6,867 nt of DNA from Thermoplasmatota archaeon. Its GTDB lineage: Archaea; Thermoplasmatota; Thermoplasmata; GCA-020350865; JAUVCJ01. Shown here in pieces: positions 1 through 5,015 of the stretch. The notes below the pieces were generated by a model. The model saw nothing but the letters and a program-made list of their open reading frames with translations, was not told the DNA's origin and ran no database searches. Both the position numbers and the translations under genes were made by a program. The stretch lies in NCBI GenBank assembly GCA_030595765.1, contig JAUVCJ010000127.1, positions 1-6,867 on the forward strand, read 5' to 3'. Numbering within the stretch: position 1 is the first letter of the stretch; each line of letters starts with the position of its first letter.

Positions 1-79
1 TATACCATTCACTAAAGTCGTCGGCCTTTGCTGGCCTATGAATTGCGGCTGTGCCCTTTGGCTCGTTATTAGTACTCAT
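1..79 (-). CDS. proS: Prolyl-tRNA synthetase, N-terminal fragment (runs off left edge)
   Basis: The minus-strand reading from ATG at 79-77 gives 26 codons, MSTNNEPKGTAA... ending in DDFSEWY at the window edge. A (D/E)DFSEWY motif near the N-terminus, just before the first class II catalytic-domain helix, is characteristic of archaeal/eukaryotic-type prolyl-tRNA synthetase, the cytosolic enzyme that charges tRNA-Pro. Only this N-terminus is present, so the class II motifs 2 and 3 cannot be checked. The start is supported by a purine/GGGTG stretch a few bases upstream and a TATA-like element about 35 bases upstream. The gene heads away from the surface-protein gene to its right and is transcribed on the same strand downstream of that gene's terminator. 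The call rests on a short motif, so it is probable and not certain. Confidence 0.68.
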   Translation of the reverse strand, partial: MSTNNEPKGTAAIHRPAKADDFSEWY

Positions 80-109
80 GCGCTCACGACACCCAAAATC
101 GGGGTTGGC

Positions 110-117
110 TTAAAATA
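110..117 (-). promoter_or_regulatory. TATA-like box for proS
   Basis: On the minus strand the sequence reads TATTTTAA, centred about 35 bases upstream of the ProRS ATG. This would place transcription start roughly 9 bases before the start codon, typical of short-leader archaeal genes. It was assigned by position and composition only. Confidence 0.4.
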
Positions 118-243
118 CATTGTGGTTTGAGCCACTAGCCAATGATATTTATTTGACATTATGAGTTCCTGAGATCATAACGCTGGTGGCCAGAACGAGC
201 TAGATAATAACAGTAACGATAGAATTGGGAGATTAAATATAGG

Positions 244-287
244 AAAAAACAAGGGAAAGATGGGGGGCGAGCATTTGCATGCCCGCC
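244..287 (-). terminator. Hairpin plus T-tract terminator after the surface-protein gene
   Basis: In minus-strand RNA, bases 287-279 and 274-266 form a nine-pair stem with one G-U pair around the loop GCAA. A pyrimidine-rich stretch follows, ending in six T at 249-244. It lies about 50 bases past the stop codon of the gene at 337-2250 and before the proS promoter. Archaeal termination depends mainly on the T-tract, so the hairpin may be secondary. Confidence 0.55.
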
Positions 288-336
288 ACGCCCTTATTTT
301 AAGAAGCTCCATTAAGCTTGCTCAATTTATTCTGTC

Positions 337-2250
337 TTACTCCATTGGAGGTGCCGGTGGTGCCGGAGGTTCCTCAAAGGGCTCCGGTGCCATTTCCACA
401 TCTGGCTGGTCAATAGGCACTTCTGGCTCAGGCGTTGGTGCCTCGGTTTCTGGAGTGTTTTTTGCTGGCTTTGAGCCGCCCTTCTTTGCAACTGCCACGA
501 TCACAACAAGAAGTACCACAACACCGCCAATGACCATCATCAGTGTCATCATGTCCATGCCTAGTATCGAAAACTCGTCAGCGACTTCCTCGATTGCCTT
601 GATTGTGAAGTCCGCCGTGCCTGCTGTAACGTTGGTGGCATCCAGAGTTACTGAAAGATCGACCAGGCCGTTCCCATCAGTATCAACTTCCTGGGTCTCT
701 CCAACATCCACAGTGACAGTTTGTGGGGTAGACCATACCTCAACCGTTGCAGTTGTGGCTGTAACTCCCTTGACGACAATATAGTGGGTTTCTTCACCAT
801 GCGAAAAGGATACTGCCTCGTTTAGCTTGACCTGGGTGGTTGTGCCCTCATTTCTCAGGGTTACTGGAGTGGTTGGCGCGTCAGGTGCCTGAGGCTCTAG
901 CGGCTCTGTGCCTTCTCCGTCTCCACCGTCACCAGGAGTAGGGTCAGGGTCCCCTTCACCGTCACCAGGAGTAGTAACTGGGTCTTCTTCTCCGCCAGGA
1001 GCAGCGCTAGCATCAGCGCCCTGGAAAAGATAAAGCGTCTTACCAGCGTTTGCAACAACCGTAAGACCATCTCCGCTCATGGATAGGAAATTATTGTAGT
1101 CGGTGTCATTGGTCCATACTGGCTCGTTCCCACCAGTGTTTGTGTAATAAAAAATGGGGTCGTTGTCAATGCCTTTGACAAAGCTGGCACCATCGTTTGA
1201 AATTTTCAGGTTCCATTCCGACTGCGCTGGGAAATTTGAGGTTGTTAGCTGGCGGTCGAAGGTCTTTGCCTGAATATCATAAACAGCTAGGCTGCTTGAG
1301 GAGCCAAAGGTTATGAACTTGCTGTACTGGTTGAATTGGCCAGGTACCCCGTTAAGAGTCTTTGATGGAGCCGGGTTGGTTGTGGGGGTTGTAAAATCCG
1401 CAACGGTGTATACGTTCAGCTTCGGTTCCACAACGCCTGCTCCGGGGTCTTCAAGCATCACAAAGGTACTGCCATCAGGAGCTATATGGAACCTGTTGCC
1501 CTCGTAATTGAGTGGCATGTTTAGGCCAGCAAGATGATCAACTTCCATCTCCACTATCGGCACATCGTTGTCTGCCTCAAATAGGTAGAAGGTGGCCTCG
1601 TAAACTCCGCCTGGCTTATTGTATATGTAAGCACCGTAATGGCTGCCACTGGGTGTGATTTCTACTTGGAGAATGGTGTCATGATCATTTCCGGTTTTCA
1701 ATGGATTGATGTTCAATAGCTCGGTCTCCATGTCGGTATCCACCAATATAATGCCTGAACCATAGCCGGCAAAGACCTTGCCATCATCAGCCACCGACAC
1801 ATGTGCGACAGGGTCGTTTGAATCGATGGACATTGTACTGGTATCGCGGCCGGATACGGTCATGCGTGCACCGTTAGCATCGAATATCTGCATGTAGCCT
1901 TCTTCGGAAGCAACCACGACTGAAGCATCCAAATTATAGCCAACAATGATATCCTCGTGGTCTCCGGCACTGTATTGCCAAACCATGCTCAGGTCATCGC
2001 TGTTCCTAACCTCGAGATACTGCTTGCTATAGGAGCTGGTGTCGTTGACTATCACAAGTTTGTTCCCATCGTTTGTTACCCATCCATAAAATGCCGCTCC
2101 AGAGAAGTCTACCTCGCTTGAGAGTGTCTTCACTGCCGTTTTTCCTGGGGGGTCTACTGCCATCACGTTTACGCTGCCGATCACCATGGCAAGCGCCATT
2201 ACAAAGCATATAAGCAATGCTAATCTGTTTTTCATATTTATACATCCCAT
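337..2250 (-). CDS. Secreted, membrane-anchored surface protein with beta-propeller-like repeats and Pro/Glu-rich tail
   Basis: A 637-aa protein. Residues 6-31 form a signal peptide (MKNR, then a hydrophobic run, likely cleaved after VMA). Residues about 34-415 contain recurring D-G turns between short strands (VADDGKVFAG at 154, IAPDGSTFVM at 256, SNDGASFVKG at 351, MSGDGLTVVA at 391), as in WD40/PQQ-type propellers, though no family is assigned. Residues 416-462 are an acidic Gly/Asp/Pro linker, 463-562 a Thr/Val-rich Ig-like region, and 567-588 a strong membrane helix followed by KK. The last 49 residues are Pro/Glu-rich, ending PPAPPAPPME. The topology is therefore outside propeller, single anchor, inside tail. 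The role is unknown; surface sensing, adhesion or cell-envelope scaffolding are guesses. ATG 2250 has AAGGTGG about 10 bases upstream; ATG 2235 (MKNRL) would give a cleaner signal peptide and is a real alternative. The gene is monocistronic, with its own promoter and terminator. Confidence 0.85.
   Translation of the reverse strand: MGCINMKNRLALLICFVMALAMVIGSVNVMAVDPPGKTAVKTLSSEVDFSGAAFYGWVTNDGNKLVIVNDTSSYSKQYLEVRNSDDLSMVWQYSAGDHEDIIVGYNLDASVVVASEEGYMQIFDANGARMTVSGRDTSTMSIDSNDPVAHVSVADDGKVFAGYGSGIILVDTDMETELLNINPLKTGNDHDTILQVEITPSGSHYGAYIYNKPGGVYEATFYLFEADNDVPIVEMEVDHLAGLNMPLNYEGNRFHIAPDGSTFVMLEDPGAGVVEPKLNVYTVADFTTPTTNPAPSKTLNGVPGQFNQYSKFITFGSSSSLAVYDIQAKTFDRQLTTSNFPAQSEWNLKISNDGASFVKGIDNDPIFYYTNTGGNEPVWTNDTDYNNFLSMSGDGLTVVANAGKTLYLFQGADASAAPGGEEDPVTTPGDGEGDPDPTPGDGGDGEGTEPLEPQAPDAPTTPVTLRNEGTTTQVKLNEAVSFSHGEETHYIVVKGVTATTATVEVWSTPQTVTVDVGETQEVDTDGNGLVDLSVTLDATNVTAGTADFTIKAIEEVADEFSILGMDMMTLMMVIGGVVVLLVVIVAVAKKGGSKPAKNTPETEAPTPEPEVPIDQPDVEMAPEPFEEPPAPPAPPME
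924..974 (-). repeat. 18-bp direct repeat in the linker of the surface protein
   Basis: The plus-strand sequence CACCGTCACCAGGAGTAG occurs at 924-941 and again at 957-974, a period of 33 bp or exactly 11 codons. It encodes the two TPGDG units of the acidic linker. In-frame duplication of a flexible spacer is the simplest explanation, and copy number may vary between strains. Confidence 0.8.
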
Positions 2251-2260
2251 GGGCGTTTAC

Positions 2261-2292
2261 CCACCTTGTACCACTTGATAATAATATTTAAA
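2261..2292 (-). promoter_or_regulatory. Promoter and SD-like site of the surface-protein gene
   Basis: On the minus strand an A/T-rich TTTAAATATT element (2292-2283) lies about 36 bases upstream of ATG 2250. AAGGTGG (2267-2261) follows, with 10 bases of spacing to that ATG. If the TATA box fixes the transcription start near 2260, the SD would be only partly in the transcript, so one of the two assignments may be off by a few bases. Confidence 0.45.
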
Positions 2293-2370
2293 GAATGGGG
2301 TGATATTGTTTATTTTATTCATTCTGGACAACTAGAATTGAGCAAGACATGAGCAATATATTTGCGGAAT

Positions 2371-2382
2371 ATATAAAAACAA
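2371..2382 (-). terminator. T-tract after the tRNA-Ala gene
   Basis: Directly after the tRNA discriminator base the minus strand reads TTG followed by five T and then TATAT, a usual archaeal terminator for stable RNAs. No CCA is encoded, so CCA would be added by the nucleotidyltransferase. Confidence 0.55.
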
Positions 2383-2501
2383 TGGACCCAGCGGGATTTT
2401 CAGGCCTGCGATGAAACAAAATTCTGTTTCCCGTTCAGGCATTTGAACCCGCGGCCTCCTGCTTGCAAAGCAGGCGATCTTCCGAGCTGATCTATGGGCC
2501 C
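2383..2501 (-). tRNA. tRNA-Ala (anticodon UGC) with an intron in the T-loop
   Basis: Read on the minus strand from 2501, all arms of a tRNA are present: acceptor GGGCCCA pairs with TGGGTCC, the D-stem is GATC/GATC, the anticodon stem is CCTGC/GCAGG with loop TTTGCAA (anticodon TGC), and the T-stem is GCGGG/CCCGC with loop TTCAAAT. The acceptor stem has G3-U70, the main alanine identity element. The T-arm is broken by 45 extra bases (2397-2441, see the intron entry), leaving a 74-nt mature tRNA made of exons 2442-2501 and 2383-2396. A TATA-like box lies about 29 bases upstream and a T-tract follows. Archaeal RNA polymerase does not need an internal B box, so the interruption need not block transcription. 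The intact pairing in every arm argues for a working gene and not a relic. Confidence 0.88.
2397..2441 (-). other. 45-nt bulge-helix-bulge intron between tRNA positions 59 and 60
   Basis: The outer helix is the T-stem (GCGGG/CCCGC). The central 4-bp helix is TTCA of the T-loop with TGAA at the intron 3' end. Each strand has a three-base bulge AAT directly after its central-helix half. The inner helix is GCCTG/CAGGC, with one unpaired C next to the central helix. The intron interior forms a further six-pair stem, GAAACA/TGTTTC. This matches the hBHBh motif cut by the archaeal splicing endonuclease, with cleavage after the second bulge base. Because AAAT is repeated at both borders, the exact ends could shift by up to about three bases on sequence alone; the bulge geometry favours 59/60. 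Confidence 0.82.
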
Positions 2502-2525
2502 ACGTTGAAGGTTCAATAGTGGTCG

Positions 2526-2535
2526 TTAATAAATA
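2526..2535 (-). promoter_or_regulatory. TATA-like box of tRNA-Ala
   Basis: The minus strand reads TATTTATTAA centred about 29 bases upstream of the tRNA 5' end, the expected distance for an archaeal stable-RNA promoter. Its upstream end overlaps one arm of the inverted repeat at 2533-2582. Confidence 0.55.
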
Positions 2536-2582
2536 GGTTTCCATTCAATCAAGCACATGCCCACCATCTGGAGGAAACCTAT
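2533..2582. repeat. 10-bp inverted repeat with 30-nt spacer
   Basis: ATAGGTTTCC at 2533-2542 is repeated in inverted form, GGAAACCTAT, at 2573-2582. It starts a few bases past the stop codon of the V4R-like gene and ends in the tRNA promoter. It could be a terminator stem for the upstream gene or a protein-binding site. With a 30-nt loop and no following T-run it is not a classical terminator. Confidence 0.4.
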
Positions 2583-2585
2583 CAA

Positions 2586-3092
2586 TCACTCAATCTGAAC
2601 ATGATATTCACAACAATCATTACCCAATCTACAGCAGGCTATTTCCTCAACCGTGCCCTTGGTCTTTGTCATCAGTAGCGCCCCCTCTCCAACCCCTTTC
2701 CAGGCCATACAGGTCTCTTCTATCCGATTAACATCGAAAAGCTTGAAGATCAGCTTATCATCAAGCGAGTTGTCAACTTCCACCCTGCCAAAGGAGTAGA
2801 CCTCACTGTAGTTAGCTGGGAATCTCTCAAGAACCGTTCGGACGGAGGCAAAACGAACCAACCAGGCTAGCATTCCTAGGTTGCGTACAACAAAACTTCC
2901 ACCTTCTCTGACATAATCCAATCCCTTTTCCGAGGATATCCATTTCAATATCCCCTCATGGATCTCGCTGGAAAAGTAATTGCTATCCTTGAATGGTTCA
3001 TCGAAGTTCAATGCCTTACAGCACTCCTGATGACCTCCTTTGCCCCACTTATTGGTAATGAACTTCCATTCCCTTTCGGTTAAGAGTACCAC
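2586..3092 (-). CDS. V4R-like sensor-domain protein, N-terminus derived from the IS end
   Basis: A 168-aa ORF. Residues about 35-168 look like the small ligand-sensing fold of V4R (4-vinyl reductase) and related kinase or cyclase sensor domains: a helical part (FVVRNLGMLAWLVRFASVRTVLERF is the 67-91 region), a strand pair around VYSFGRVEV, then C128, a G-x-G-E-G turn at 133-137, and the terminal cysteine hairpin C153/C154...G157-N-D-C160-C161-E-Y. In known members this hairpin reads like C..GD..CEY. No effector domain is present, so it may be a stand-alone sensor or a truncated piece. Residues 3-9 (LLTEREW) are encoded by the IS terminal repeat, and the only available start is GTG at 3092, inside the transposase 3' end, without a clear SD. 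The original 5' end was therefore probably replaced by the insertion. No internal ATG occurs before residue 74. Confidence 0.55.
   Translation of the reverse strand: MVLLTEREWKFITNKWGKGGHQECCKALNFDEPFKDSNYFSSEIHEGILKWISSEKGLDYVREGGSFVVRNLGMLAWLVRFASVRTVLERFPANYSEVYSFGRVEVDNSLDDKLIFKLFDVNRIEETCMAWKGVGEGALLMTKTKGTVEEIACCRLGNDCCEYHVQIE
3065..3084. repeat. Left terminal inverted repeat of the IS
   Basis: This 20-bp sequence is the exact reverse complement of 4718-4737. It contains the transposase TAA stop (3080-3082). On the minus strand it continues in frame as LTEREW into the neighbouring sensor ORF. Confidence 0.88.
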
Positions 3093-4441
3093 CCATCCGG
3101 TAGTCTATGGCGTTTTGCATATGGATCAAAGCTATGTTTCTCATATATCCAGGCAAGTTTTCGCAACCCTTTTTCATAAGGGTCGCCATATCCAAAATAT
3201 CCTGTTAGCGCTAGCTCAAGAATCGTCGCATTCTCCACAAACGTCGTTGCCCAACGAAGCGGCGTATAACGAACTGCATGTTCTATAGGTGCGCTGGCCC
3301 TTAGCACGTTGAATAGCCGACGGCTGACCAATAGGGTCAAAATACCGACCCATATCAACGCCTCCACAACGTCTGGATTCGCACTCTTGATAACATCGAG
3401 AGAGTACTTGCTCTTCAGTTCCTTGAAGATCATTTCGATATCCCAGCGTACTCTGTACAGTTGCGCCACATCTTCCGCACTAAGGGATTCGACAGGGATG
3501 TTGGTCAGGTAGACATGGTATCTTTTTGCTTCTGTGTTGTAGATTGCCACCAATCGTGAAGACATGGAATCCTTTCTCCGTTTTTCCTTGTACGCTCTAC
3601 GTTTGAATTCAATCTCGACTTCGGCATCCAGAACATCTCGCATAATCATACCTTTGACATCTTTCCAATGTTTCCCTTCAAGTTCAATAGCGTTTCCCCT
3701 GTATGTTCGGAGCGTGGACAGGAATCGCGGGTTGGCATTCCCTTTGAGTCGGGTTAAGTAGTATCCCCCGTTCTCTTGGATTCGTGCAAACATCTGGTAT
3801 TTGAAGAAACCCAAGTCTATGAGTAATAACTTGTTCTTTACCCAGGGTCCGATTTTCAAGGTCTTTGTTTCATGAGTGCGTTCCCCGTGGATAGTGACTT
3901 TCTGAGGGCTACTCGCAACTGCACTGACCAGCATGGAAACTTTCAACCCAGCTGCTTTCTTTCGTGATCTGACCGCAGGAAACTGTTTCATGAGGGCGGC
4001 AGACAAGCGCACAATTGTACTGTCCTGGATGAGTATATCGTCCACCCAGGACATCTTGGAAGATAATTTCCTATTGGCCTCTCCAGCCATCTGTTGCAAA
4101 GCCAGTTCCACGCAACCCCGTAGAAACTTGACTGTTTTCGGATTGAACCTGTCATGCCAAGCACTTTGGCTGAATTCGACTCCAGACATATCGCCATACC
4201 CACGTCGTAGGCTTTCAAGGCTTCGTTGTAGATGGACTCCAAAACCGAGAACAAGGGTCCAGAAAAAGTAATAAGGTTCAACCTTTCGGCGTCTCTGATC
4301 GAATCCAGTATCTTTAGCAATCTTATCAATTGTTTTTTCAGGGAACAGGGATTCGAGTGAATGTGGGATATCTTCTGGATTGAGGTATTTAGGTTTTGGG
4401 TCAGGACGAGCATATTTGTTTCTACTGCGTTTTCTGGTCAT
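3080..4441 (-). CDS. IS4-family DDE transposase
   Basis: A 453-aa protein catalysing cut-and-paste movement of the surrounding IS. The catalytic residues are visible: D140 in LIQDSTI, D209 in LLLIDLGFF, and E336 within the IS4 signature Y329-(2)-R332-(3)-E336-(6)-K343 (YRVRWDIEMIFKELK). About 127 residues separate the second D from E, the usual beta-strand insertion of IS4 transposases. The N-terminal ~30 residues are basic and Pro-rich; residues ~33-110 would be the DNA-binding part. ATG 4441 overlaps the TGA of the DUF2080 gene (ATGA), so translation is probably coupled. The length is complete, with no frameshift or missing motif. It terminates inside the left terminal repeat and overlaps the next ORF by 13 bases. 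Confidence 0.95.
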   Translation of the reverse strand: MTRKRSRNKYARPDPKPKYLNPEDIPHSLESLFPEKTIDKIAKDTGFDQRRRKVEPYYFFWTLVLGFGVHLQRSLESLRRGYGDMSGVEFSQSAWHDRFNPKTVKFLRGCVELALQQMAGEANRKLSSKMSWVDDILIQDSTIVRLSAALMKQFPAVRSRKKAAGLKVSMLVSAVASSPQKVTIHGERTHETKTLKIGPWVKNKLLLIDLGFFKYQMFARIQENGGYYLTRLKGNANPRFLSTLRTYRGNAIELEGKHWKDVKGMIMRDVLDAEVEIEFKRRAYKEKRRKDSMSSRLVAIYNTEAKRYHVYLTNIPVESLSAEDVAQLYRVRWDIEMIFKELKSKYSLDVIKSANPDVVEALIWVGILTLLVSRRLFNVLRASAPIEHAVRYTPLRWATTFVENATILELALTGYFGYGDPYEKGLRKLAWIYEKHSFDPYAKRHRLPDGWYS

Positions 4442-4596
4442 TCTTCCAGCCTCACAATACGCACACGTTTTCCTATCCAGCTGCGGGGAACCAAGACTCG
4501 CGCTGTTGTCCCTGACGCTTTTGCTGTCTTTTCAATCATCTCGTAACCTTCCATTTGCAGTACCACGGGCTTTGTCACCACTTGTTTCTGGGTCAT
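4438..4596 (-). CDS. DUF2080-type transposon-encoded small protein
   Basis: A 52-aa protein starting at ATG 4596-4594 (MTQKQVVTKPVVLQMEGYEM...) and ending in VPRSWIGKRVRIVRLEE. The C-terminal (V/C)P(K/R)xWIGKRVR(I/V)xxL pattern, preceded by EKT-x-x-x-SGTTARV, is typical of the archaeal DUF2080 family. These small AbrB/SpoVT-like proteins are usually found beside transposase genes, with no established role; DNA binding or transposase regulation is inferred from fold and context. Its TGA overlaps the transposase ATG (ATGA). The TATA box lies 27 bases upstream of the ATG, so the mRNA is probably leaderless. Two AGTGCACT palindromes fill the space between TATA and ATG, which would suit control by this protein itself. 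Confidence 0.8.
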   Translation of the reverse strand: MTQKQVVTKPVVLQMEGYEMIEKTAKASGTTARVLVPRSWIGKRVRIVRLEE

Positions 4597-4626
4597 AGTG
4601 CACTAATAGTGCACTTCATCATATAA
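4597..4626 (-). promoter_or_regulatory. IS promoter with tandem palindromic operator
   Basis: On the minus strand TTATATG (4626-4620) is the TATA box, 27 bases before the DUF2080 ATG. Downstream of it lie AGTGCACT (4615-4608), a three-base spacer, and AGTGCACT (4604-4597), which touches the start codon. Each octamer is a perfect palindrome, and the two are 11 bp apart, about one helical turn. A protein bound here would cover the transcription start and repress the operon. Confidence 0.62.
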
Positions 4627-4697
4627 GCCTATTCCTAGCTAGCAGTACGACTAATGGCTGTGAGAAAATCAACATCGGTTTGGAAAAAGGGGTTTAG

Positions 4698-4904
4698 CAA
4701 ATCAAAAAGCCAGTCCGCTTAACCGAAAGGGAATGGATTACTATCATACTAAAACAAAAAAATGATGATGGCATCCGAATAATCTACTATCCAAAAAAAC
4801 GGATTATTGAAGTGATTTCATTTCTTAACATATTGCGTGATAGGGGAGTAAAAATTACACAACGGAATATCACTCGTGATGATTTGGATAGCTCCCATAT
4901 TTAG
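4698..4904 (+). pseudogene. AT-rich remnant ORF reading out of the IS right end
   Basis: Between the stops at 4695 and 4902 an open frame of 68 codons passes through the right terminal repeat (LTEREW) and continues ITIILKQKNDDGIRIIYYPK... to SSHI. It has no ATG, GTG or TTG near its beginning. In the neighbouring frame ATG 4654 starts a 22-codon ORF (MAVRKSTSVWKKGF...) that could join it by a single indel in the A5 run at 4705-4709. The part outside the IS is clearly more AT-rich than the genes around it. No family is recognised. It may be the 3' end of a gene cut by the insertion, or chance coding of the repeat joined to leftover sequence. Confidence 0.3.
4718..4737. repeat. Right terminal inverted repeat of the IS
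   Basis: CTTAACCGAAAGGGAATGGA is the exact reverse complement of 3065-3084. It lies 122 bp outside the DUF2080 start codon. Immediately beyond it the sequence turns AT-rich and shows no repeat of the left flank. Confidence 0.88.
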
Positions 4905-4929
4905 CGGCCTTCCTGTTAAAATTCGAAAG

Positions 4930-4984
4930 TATGTCGCCTCCACACGACATAAACTGCAATAATATGGCATGCGCGCATGACATA
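4930..4984. promoter_or_regulatory. Two 22-bp dyad sites upstream of the ATPase promoter
   Basis: Site 1 (4930-4951) has perfect 7-bp arms TATGTCG/CGACATA around an 8-bp centre. Site 2 (4963-4984) has a 12-bp perfect palindrome CATGCGCGCATG flanked by TATG and CATA with one mismatched pair between. Both sites are 22 bp, begin TATG and end GACATA, and start 33 bp apart (about three helical turns). Site 2 sits just upstream of the TATA box, where TFB contacts DNA. They look like paired operators for a dimeric regulator. Confidence 0.45.
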
Positions 4985-4985
4985 C

Positions 4986-5003
4986 TTTTTATATTTGGAG
5001 GTG
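4986..5003 (+). promoter_or_regulatory. TATA box and strong SD of the ATPase gene
   Basis: TTTTTATATTT (4986-4996) is a good archaeal TATA box. It is followed at once by GGAGGTG (4997-5003), a full match to the archaeal anti-SD, 12 bases before ATG 5016. The TATA box would set transcription start near 5016, making the mRNA leaderless and leaving the SD untranscribed, so either an upstream promoter exists or the SD match is redundant. Confidence 0.55.
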
Positions 5004-5015
5004 TATTGTCGTATT

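Larger units (their letters stand above)
3065..4737 (-). mobile_element. IS4-family insertion sequence, about 1.67 kb, with DUF2080 and transposase genes
   Basis: The ends are defined by perfect 20-bp inverted repeats: TCCATTCCCTTTCGGTTAAG at 3065-3084 and its reverse complement at 4718-4737. Between them lie a DUF2080 gene and a DDE transposase in one minus-strand operon, plus about 120 bp of non-coding subterminal sequence at the right. The transposase stop codon lies within the left repeat. The length is normal for the IS4 family. The flanks (ending TAATGAACT on the left, starting TTACTATC on the right) show no matching target duplication, so rearrangement or loss after insertion is likely. 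The transposase is full length with its catalytic residues, so the element may still be mobile. Confidence 0.85.

Noticed and set aside
159..180. Inverted repeat TTATGA...TCATAA upstream of proS
   Set aside because: Six-base arms with a 10-base loop are expected several times in a window of this size, and it lies about 40 bases upstream of the TATA-like box with no second copy.
260..784. 174-codon plus-strand open frame opposite the surface-protein gene
   Set aside because: It is Ser/Thr/Gly/Ala-rich, as expected for the antisense of the Pro/Glu/Val-rich 3' end of the real gene, has no promoter or SD, and covers the terminator hairpin.
315..2346. CTTGCTCAATT at 315 and its reverse complement near 2336 bracket the surface-protein gene like transposon ends
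   Set aside because: Eleven-base inverted matches are expected by chance across all pairs in about 7 kb. There is no transposase between them, and one copy lies inside the gene's 3' flank with no target duplication.
2332..2544. 70-codon minus-strand ORF across the tRNA region
   Set aside because: It lies over the tRNA exons, intron and promoter; those base-paired structures explain the sequence better than coding.
4930..4951. Possible transcription terminator for the outward ORF
   Set aside because: The 7-bp hairpin has no following T-run, and it matches the second dyad in length and end bases, so a regulatory site is the better reading.
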